Source of the DNA: Tetmemena sp. SeJ-2015
Taxonomy: Eukaryota > Ciliophora > Spirotrichea > Sporadotrichida > Oxytrichidae
Direction of reading: 5' to 3'
Assembly (NCBI GenBank): GCA_027382625.1
Contig: JAJKFJ010021298.1
Coordinates: 32,675-96,674 of the forward strand
Length of the DNA stretch: 64,000 nt
Part shown: piece after piece, positions 57,620 through 64,000 of the stretch
Position numbering within the stretch: position 1 is the first letter of the stretch
Layout: every line of letters begins with the position of its first letter
Made by a program: the position numbers and the translations under genes
The notes under the pieces: model-generated
The model's database searches: none
Told to the model about the DNA's origin: nothing
Seen by the model: the letters and a program-made list of their open reading frames with translations, nothing else

Positions 57620-58651
57620 TCATTTAAAAATTAGATTTAAAGTATGATTCTTTAACTGAAAATAGCATCTTACAACCGAATTAAAATTTTTTTTCATATC
57701 TACCCTCAGATGGACCTCCCCAACTTTGAACTCTACTATCTTTTAAACCCATTCTTTGACAGTTTCTGTCTCCTCAACTCTATTCAGTTTTTCTTTGAAG
57801 TATTCTAGCTTGTCTCTATGTTTCATGATAACCCTCCTCTATCCTGATTTCCGATTTCTGGATCTAATTTTCGCAATCTACTCTGAACTTACATTACTCT
57901 AAAAGTTGATTTGTAATCAATTATTTAAGTCGAACTTGTTAAAGGCCTGAGTCATATTCTTTTCAAGTCTATCTAGCTGAGCATCGATCATGTCATCCCT
58001 CTTACTCTATTCCCTCACCAATTTCTTGAATTAGTTGCTGTACTTCTTATTTACTTGATCCAGTCTGAGGCTCAGATCATGAGTCCTCACAAAGTGTAAA
58101 AATTAATCCCCCCTAAATGTTTTTACAAGCATTTTTAAAGTGCAAATTCGAAGCACTGATAATATGTTTTGAAGGCGAATGACTGGATGAGCGATGTTCT
58201 TCCAAGTATCAGGCTATATTTGCAGAATTGCGCTCAGACCCAGTTTGTCTTTAGCATCTTGGAGAGAACGCTGATACTCATCTGCCTCTATTTTTATACC
58301 CGCACCAGCTGTTAACCTTGAAGCGTGGCCGTCGTTTCCTTCTGATTCATCACCTACAGAATCATCAGCTATCTACTCCAAAGCTGAGCGTCTTTCATGA
58401 GCGGGAGTCATAACTGACTGTTACCCTCTTGCAGTAGTAATGTTTGAAGCTTGCTGAGAGGACAGTTAGGAAGGTGGAGAGCTCTTTCCTTTTTGCCATC
58501 TCTGCCATCTTTGGGATTCCTACATTATTTATAGTTAGGGAATTGTAAAAAGAATTCTTCAACTTTGGAAAATTAAGATCTTCTTCTTACATTCTTGTAT
58601 CTCTCCTGTTTGATTAGGATTAGAACCAGGTGGGACGTTATTTTCACTCAT
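57620..58651 (-). CDS. coiled-coil protein, unknown
   Basis: ATG at 58651 (MSENNVPPGSNPNQTGEIQE). Ser/Gln-rich leader, then AGAGIKIEADEYQRSLQDAK, DTWKNIAHPVIRLQNILSVL, and a helical region KKYSNQFKKLVREQSKRDDM, AQLDRLEKNMTQAFNKFDLN, MKHRDKLEYFKEKLNRVEET. It ends after VEFKVGEVHLR in an AT-rich open stretch at TGA 57620. A break with TGA-containing AT-rich sequence near 58110 may be an IES. About 300 residues; no family recognised. Confidence 0.6.
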
Positions 58652-58884
58652 TAATTTTTTGTCTTACTCAAAATTGTAATTTCAATTAAATTTATTTTCT
58701 TAATTTTTTTCAATCCTCTTCCAATAATGACTTTTAATTTACTGATATCTTTCGGGGAGTCCACATGATAGTGCAAATATAAAAGACAACAATAGACTTG
58801 AACGGTAACAATACTCAAACAACAAACTAATTTTAAAGTTTCTGGATGGGCCCCGCTCTCAAGAGTCTTTGTAAGTCTAAGTAG

Positions 58885-59319
58885 TCAAAGCAATATGGAA
58901 AAAGTCTTATAACTAAACTATTAAGTCTGAATCTTAAACCAATTTTGTAGTTCCTTCTTACCAAATGTTAAAGAGATAAAGATTGGAAGAATGAGCGACG
59001 TAATTAAAATTTCAAAGGGGTTTCCCTTAATCAGGTAAATTTTCTTTTCATAATGAAGAAAAAACCCTTTTTAGTATAAAATATAAGAACGAGCTTCTAG
59101 AACTGGGTCCTATACGATGGGCTGGGTGCTTAAAAGCGCAGTACAAATGGGACTTGGGTTTATGTGGATGAGTAATTCAGAATCTATGACTAGATGGTCT
59201 TCCGCTCTTGCAACTACCTCTTCTAGTGCAGACTGCTAGAGCCTGAGATGGACAAATAAATGCTCGATGATGCGAACAACATTTTCTTCCAGTTTCAAAG
59301 CTTATAAAATATCTGTCAT
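58885..59319 (-). CDS. small helical protein, tentative
   Basis: ATG at 59319 opens MTDILQALKLEENVVRIIEH, then LRLQQSALEEVVARAEDHLV and SPICTALLSTQPIVQDPVLE, a regular amphipathic pattern with one in-frame TAG. The last 60 residues become AT-rich and hydrophobic and may not be coding. An open plus-strand frame over the same DNA (MGWVLKSAVQMGLGF) is less protein-like, so I prefer minus. Local GC is higher than in the flanks, as in the better-supported genes. Confidence 0.38.
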
Positions 59320-59637
59320 TGATTCTAATGAAATAAGATTTTCTTTTCGTAATTAAAAGCATGAGCAATAACGGAAATAAAAGCCATAAAGAGAAGCTTT
59401 TGAAATCCAATAATACCAAAAAGTGAGAGACTTAAAATCACATATGCTTCTAATCTTAAGAAGGGAGATCTAGAATTTTCAAAAGAAATATGAATAATAA
59501 ACTTTATAAAATAAAAAGGGAAAGTCTTTTTCTCAATAGACTTGCTTCAATTAGCCTTGTTAACTTATTATGGATCTTAATTAACTAGAATATTGTCTTT
59601 TAATTAACATTTTAACTCTATTTACTAAAACCATTCT

Positions 59638-60637
59638 TCAACAGTTGAATTTGTAGATATTGTATGCATCGTAGGTTAAAGATAACTGCTGATGCGATTT
59701 ATTCCTTCTGCTCTCGCTAATTCCATTCAATTTCTTTTTCCTAAGCTTCTTCGGTATCGCATCAGAGTTTTTATTCGTGTGTCTTTGTTTTCTCTCGGCA
59801 TCTAGAATCATACTTTCCTCTTAAGATTCTCCTCCTTGATTGAATTCAGCTCCAGACTGATCGAACTGCATCACCTTTTACATTTCATCTTCTTATTTGC
59901 TCTTGCGAGTCTCCTGAATTTATCTCCTTAGCTTTCTTTTGGCCCTTGTATTTTTCTTTACAGGCATTTCTGAGTCTTATAAAAAGTAACTATGATAACA
60001 TAAAATGTTATTATCTTCTCTGACCCCAGACTAATAGAGAACCCTCTTTTCATTTTAAGGTATGATTGAATTCTCCAGATACTGCTGTATCTAAATCTAT
60101 GAGCCAACTTCGTTTAAGCCTATCTTAGTCTATTACTACTTTTACTCAATAGCATTTTGAACAGTGCTTTCCTCTTTATTCTATGCTTGTTCTCTTTAGC
60201 CAATGAGAACTTGACTATCATCATCATTTCTTTGATACTTCTCTGCTAGTCCTTAACTGCTCATTTACTACTGAATGGAAACCTACTATTGCACCTTATC
60301 AATAGCCTCTTCTAGTCCCTTGTGGTCTTAAATGCTGTTTCTCGTTATCAGCTTTATTACTTTATTCACAAGCCTCTTCTTATTCTCTTTAGGTAAAAAA
60401 TTCATTATAATTATAATCATTTTTGAGTATAGGTCGAGAAGATTATTTGGACTCGTTTTCAAGGAACCTCAGATAATTCACAGACTGCCCTAAATCGAAC
60501 TGCTTTCGAATTTCTGCTCTGCGCTTAGACTTTACAGACTTAGCTGATGAGAGAGACTTGTCTATTGCGACTAGAGAAGCTTATAAACTAAAAGCAGCTA
60601 TTATTTTTAACTTAAATTTGCAAAGAAGCTCTTTCAT
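59638..60637 (-). CDS. Lys/Gln-rich protein with basic C-terminus
   Basis: ATG at 60637 (MKELLCKFKLKIIAAFSLQA). After one IES the frame reads RFLENESKENKKRLVNKVIK, LITRNSIQDHKGLEEAIDKV. Gln-rich repeats follow, then a strongly basic segment VKKNTRAKRKLRRQIQETRK, and the end HQQLSLTYDAYNIYKFNC plus TGA at 59638. The basic clusters resemble nuclear localisation signals. A further break near 60010-59980 is probably another IES. No family recognised. Confidence 0.55.
60388..60445. other. IES, 58 bp, pointer TTT
   Basis: TTT occurs at 60388-60390 and 60446-60448. Removal joins RFLENESK to ENKKRLVNKVIKL. The pointer is low complexity, so edges are approximate. Confidence 0.6.
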
Positions 60638-60784
60638 TCAATATTATACACTTTAAATTATACATAAAAATATATAAATTTAGATTGGTTATACTTATAC
60701 TGAGATTCTTAGGATTCCTTGACTGACTTTATTTCTGCTCCTATAAGAATTAAGGTCTTATCTAAGATAAAATAGTAAAAAATG

Positions 60785-63676
60785 CTTCAAAATATTTTTA
60801 TCTTTTTCTTCAGTCTTTTGACAAATGCCAAATCCCTTTCACTCTCCTTTGAATTTGAAGTTCCATTCATCTTGCGCTCCTTCTCATTTGAAAAAGCCAC
60901 TCCCCTAGTGATAGGCACAGAATTATCCTGTGCTATACTCTTGGACAATATGGAGTTTTTATATAAAAAATAAAAAAGATTGCCTATTTTAGGTTTTTAA
61001 TTAATAATTAATAGTTAAGGGAATTAACAACCCCTAACGGGCATATAATACTTAATCGATTTAAAGTAATTCACAGGCGTAACTCCTTGATCAGTTGTGC
61101 CACGTCACCGTGAAAGCCCATCGTCATTTTAGGTTTTTAAAAGTTTTTATGGGCAGTCCATCGCTCCACCTTTCGTTCAACTGATTTAGCCTGTGAAGAG
61201 AAGTTTTTATAAAAGCATCATGATTGCTTTTTAAAAATACATTTTCAAGCAATTGGAGTTTGATGTCTTTCCGTTTTAGCTGGCTTGACTGTTCTTTGCC
61301 TCTAAGTCCTTAACTCTCCTTCTTAGTTTTTAGTTTATGCTAAAAATCTATTAAGGTTGCACCTTTTCACTCAGATACTCATTCACAAATTATAATTACC
61401 ACTTAAAAATTAAATTCAGCTGATTGCTTGCATACCTGTGATATAGGGAAATTAATATGGAGAAAAGCATATATGATGAAGGTGTTTGGAGCTAGACTGA
61501 AACATAATCTTGCTCTAGGATTCTGAGACGAATTTTTACATGGCCACGTTTCTAGTCTCTAATTAGGCATGGCTGGAGTCTTGCCTCTTGGTTTCCCCTT
61601 GACTTGGGATGAGCTCTTCTGTGATGCTTAAGCGGTTTTGAGAGGAGTTCAAGTGCGCTCTATTGAATGGAAGCTTTAATATCAAGTAAAACTTATATGT
61701 TGAGTAAGCTTGCTAGTTGGAAGTATTTGACTTGAGCGGAGAGCGCCAGTGCTATCTAGCCTGATGCGGTTTATCATTCCAGAAGTTATTTTCTATTTCT
61801 CTAGAGAAGATGATTGTCTAGATCTATCCTCCGTATGATGGGAGTCTACAGATCTATTAGGTTAGGAAGAATATGCATTATTAATCTACTCTATAAAATA
61901 TTATTCAATGAATTCCTTAGCAAGTCAACGTTAGAGGGGCCATGATGAGTGGTTTGAGCAAAGTTCAATCTACTGTTCAGTCTATTTTGAGATTGAGAGT
62001 TCGAGGGCTGATGGAAAGACTGGCTTAAATTAATTGCACCTATCTTCATCTAGGCTCTCGAAGTAGGAGTGTTCTTAATCTTCTCAAGGTATTTTTCAAA
62101 GCCGTCTGAAGAATTAGAAATCACACTTATCTCCCTTTTCATTTTCTAGTAAAATGAAAAAGTTGTTGTATCACAGATAATTATGGGAATAAAAGTAGGA
62201 AAATGAAGTATACTTAGCATCAACTTCAAGCATTTTCTAGGAATATTTATCCATTGGGATGTTCTCGATTAAACTAGCTTGCTTACTAAAAATCCACTTC
62301 CTAAGTGATAACCTAATTTAAAGAAAACTATCTCATATATTTCATAGAATGCATTTAATTCTATCTAGGCCTGTTGCTCCTTCTTTCCTCCTCTTCTCTT
62401 CCTCTTCTTACTCTCTCCTAAAATTCACTATTAGCAAAGAATGTTGAAATTCCTTACAGCTTGATTTGATGGCTCTTCTCTTCAATAATCTTATATAGCT
62501 TCTCGTATTTTGGAGCTCTAAGAATTGATTTTGCTAACTAGGCCCAATTAGAATTTCCCTGAACTGCTCCTCCCTCTTATTCAACTTCATCTTGAAATCT
62601 CACCATCTATGCATACCCGAAATTACATTACTCACTCACCTAAAATATTTATTGAAATCTGGAATGTAAGGTTTCTTCAAATCACTTAACCCCTTATCTA
62701 GAATGATATCTGAGGCCTTAGGTAGGGAGAAGGGCTCATTCTTCTTGATAAGAGAGTAGTTTTACAATCTCTTCTAGCTTTCACTCCCTTCTCGCCTATC
62801 ATCTATAGCAGGCAGGATGCCTTTCTTCCCCTTCTTCATTTAATCTATAATGAAGTCGTTAATATATAATAACAAAGTCGACTTTATAAAAGTGTTCACT
62901 CTTTCCTCAAACTTTAATTACCGATTTAATAAATGCAGCTTCTTAATTTACAAAGTTTCACTTTTAATGGATAAGTATTTTAATGATTACAAAATGAAGA
63001 ATATGATAGATGAATTAAATATTTCAACGCCTACTTACTTGGTCTTTGAGATTGGGTCTACTCATTTAGAATGTTCTGAGATTTTAAAGCCATGGTGAAA
63101 TTTCTCTACTGTCCTAAGTACTTTCTTAAGTTTCTGCTTGTTCTCTCCTCCCAACCCTATGCCTGGGAAGTATTTTCACCGCTGTTTAAATCTGAGTCTT
63201 GGAGCAGTTGAGGGGCTATTGCAAATACAGTTGATATAAAAATACAAACAAGAAGATTATTAAAAGATCTCTTTTGAGGGCTTTTAAAGGCTGATTGAAG
63301 CTTTCCAAAAATGGGGTTTAAGTTATTCGCACCAGCTATTGGTGAGGAGTGGTTTAGCTATAGCTTAGGATTCTATCCTTGATTTCTACTGAATGGAGTT
63401 TTCTCATCTTCATTCAAAAAAACACATGTTAACTAAAATGACTCCTATCATATTTGAGTAATCTTAATTGAGGGTAATCTGCAAGTCTTGATTATTTTTG
63501 GTAGTGAGATTAAAGCTCTGTTGAAGATTGCTATTGCTTATTTAATTCTGAATCTGCCGCTTGAAGATAAGTCTATTTCTTGGGGAATCTCCCTCCTCTC
63601 ACATATCGTTTGTATTTTGAAGATTATTCAAACTATTGGAAATTTATTGCTCCTGCTTTGACTTAGTTGGACACAT
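60785..63676 (-). CDS. Ser/Asn/Lys-rich protein(s), unknown
   Basis: One gene, or possibly two, on minus. Candidate start MCPTKSKQEQQISNSLNNLQ at 63676, with an in-frame TGA soon after (63599-63601) followed by EEGDSPRNRLIFKRQIQNQI in the same frame. Other coding blocks: HSSPIAGANNLNPIFGKLQS (about 63330), NEPFSLPKASDIILDKGLSD (about 62730), NWAQLAKSILRAPKYEKLYK (about 62530, flanked by intron-like GTGAGT and GTAAGG sites), GFEKYLEKIKNTPTSRAQMK (about 62090) and SIAQDNSVPITRGVAFSNEK, ending KKKIKIF plus TGA at 60785. Breaks are frequent, and the order is assumed, not proven. Confidence 0.4.
60986..61140. repeat. 15 bp direct repeat, 140 bp apart
   Basis: ATTTTAGGTTTTTAA occurs at 60986-61000 and 61126-61140. 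The enclosed DNA is not obviously coding. Immediately to the right AAGTTTTTAT repeats exactly at 61141-61150 and 61201-61210. These look like long pointers or nested IES ends, but no protein context confirms it. Confidence 0.5.
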
Positions 63677-63890
63677 AAAATATGGTATGCTTAAAATATA
63701 ACTGAGTTGGTGAGATAATAATATGGGGATTTATGTAGTAGCTTTGCGAATCTTGCATTAGCGTCAGTTATAAGCAAACAATTTAATCTGCAAATTAAAT
63801 CACTATAAAAGTTTATCGAACTCTCATCAAGTCTATCATCTATTCATTTACTTTTACATTTGCATTAATTTTCGGGTGGTGGGTCCCCCA

Positions 63891-64000
63891 CCGCACGTGC
63901 GGTCCCGGACCGCACAGGGTTTGCCCACACCGCACGTGCGGTCCCGGACCGCACAGGGGTCTCCCCACACCGCACGTGCGGTCTGGGACATATGTGCGGT
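63891..64000. repeat. GC-rich palindromic tandem repeat, runs off the window
   Basis: The 12 bp palindrome CCGCACGTGCGG recurs at 63891, 63930 and 63970, giving a 39-40 bp unit. Each unit also holds GGTCCCGGACC, itself a palindrome around a central C. The last unit degenerates to ATATGTGCGGT. Composition (about 70% GC) contrasts sharply with the AT-rich flank. Probably a germline-limited satellite or element end. Confidence 0.85.

Noticed and set aside
59100..59440. Plus-strand frame starting MGWVLKSAVQ
   Set aside because: Overlaps a more regular amphipathic minus-strand frame; kept only as an alternative.
1..64000. Transposable elements, tRNA or rRNA genes, CRISPR arrays
   Set aside because: No transposase-like frame, terminal inverted repeat pair, rRNA core or tRNA fold was recognised by eye; a profile search could still find small ones.

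Overview
This window looks like germline (micronuclear) DNA of a ciliate, most likely a spirotrich of the Oxytricha/Stylonychia type. TAA and TAG occur throughout reading frames where homologues have Gln, and TGA is the usual stop. Spliceosomal GT-AG introns exist (for example 6300-6345 and 6494-6596). Most interruptions of conserved genes are not introns, though. They are 20-90 bp AT-rich inserts flanked by exact 2-8 bp direct repeats. Deleting one repeat plus the insert restores conserved protein motifs in frame. These are internal eliminated sequences (IESs) with pointers; I list 32 with coordinates. No transposase, rRNA, tRNA or CRISPR was seen.

Layout. 1-2285 (-): Gln/Asn-rich protein, partial. 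2395-5924 (-): insulin-degrading-enzyme-like M16 protease with at least 11 IESs. 6275-7140 (+): small membrane protein with two introns. About 7500-8440 (-): unknown small gene. 8690-9300: AT-rich spacer. 9303-about 24320 (+): four-domain voltage-gated Ca2+ channel with very long disordered regions. 24346-35137: two tandem ABCA-type transporter genes. 35436-36947: an RRM/RS-domain protein. 37081-41517 (-): a GAR-domain repeat protein and a short-chain dehydrogenase. 42065-63676: mostly minus-strand coiled-coil and Asn/Gln-rich proteins, including a GRIP-domain golgin at 50509-53146. 63891-64000: a GC-rich palindromic tandem repeat.

The main discovery is gene scrambling. In each ABC transporter the first coding segment (start codon, first membrane helix) lies inverted, just downstream of the rest of the gene. 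It is joined to the body by a private inverted pointer: 14 bp for copy 1 (24346-24359 with 29408-29421) and 12 bp for copy 2 (29861-29872 with 34930-34941). Both junctions restore the same [14 protein letters not shown] sequence in frame. A third gene is split inside its RRM: 5' half on plus (35436-35914), 3' half on minus (36947-35992), joined by a 9 bp inverted pointer. The tandem transporters also act as a natural IES alignment: four IES sites are shared but mostly use different pointers, and other IESs occur in only one copy.

Limits: I could run no alignment or search. A few single-base frame slips at homopolymers suggest residual assembly indels or decay, so exact protein ends and many low-complexity frames are uncertain. 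Gene names rest on motifs recognised by eye.
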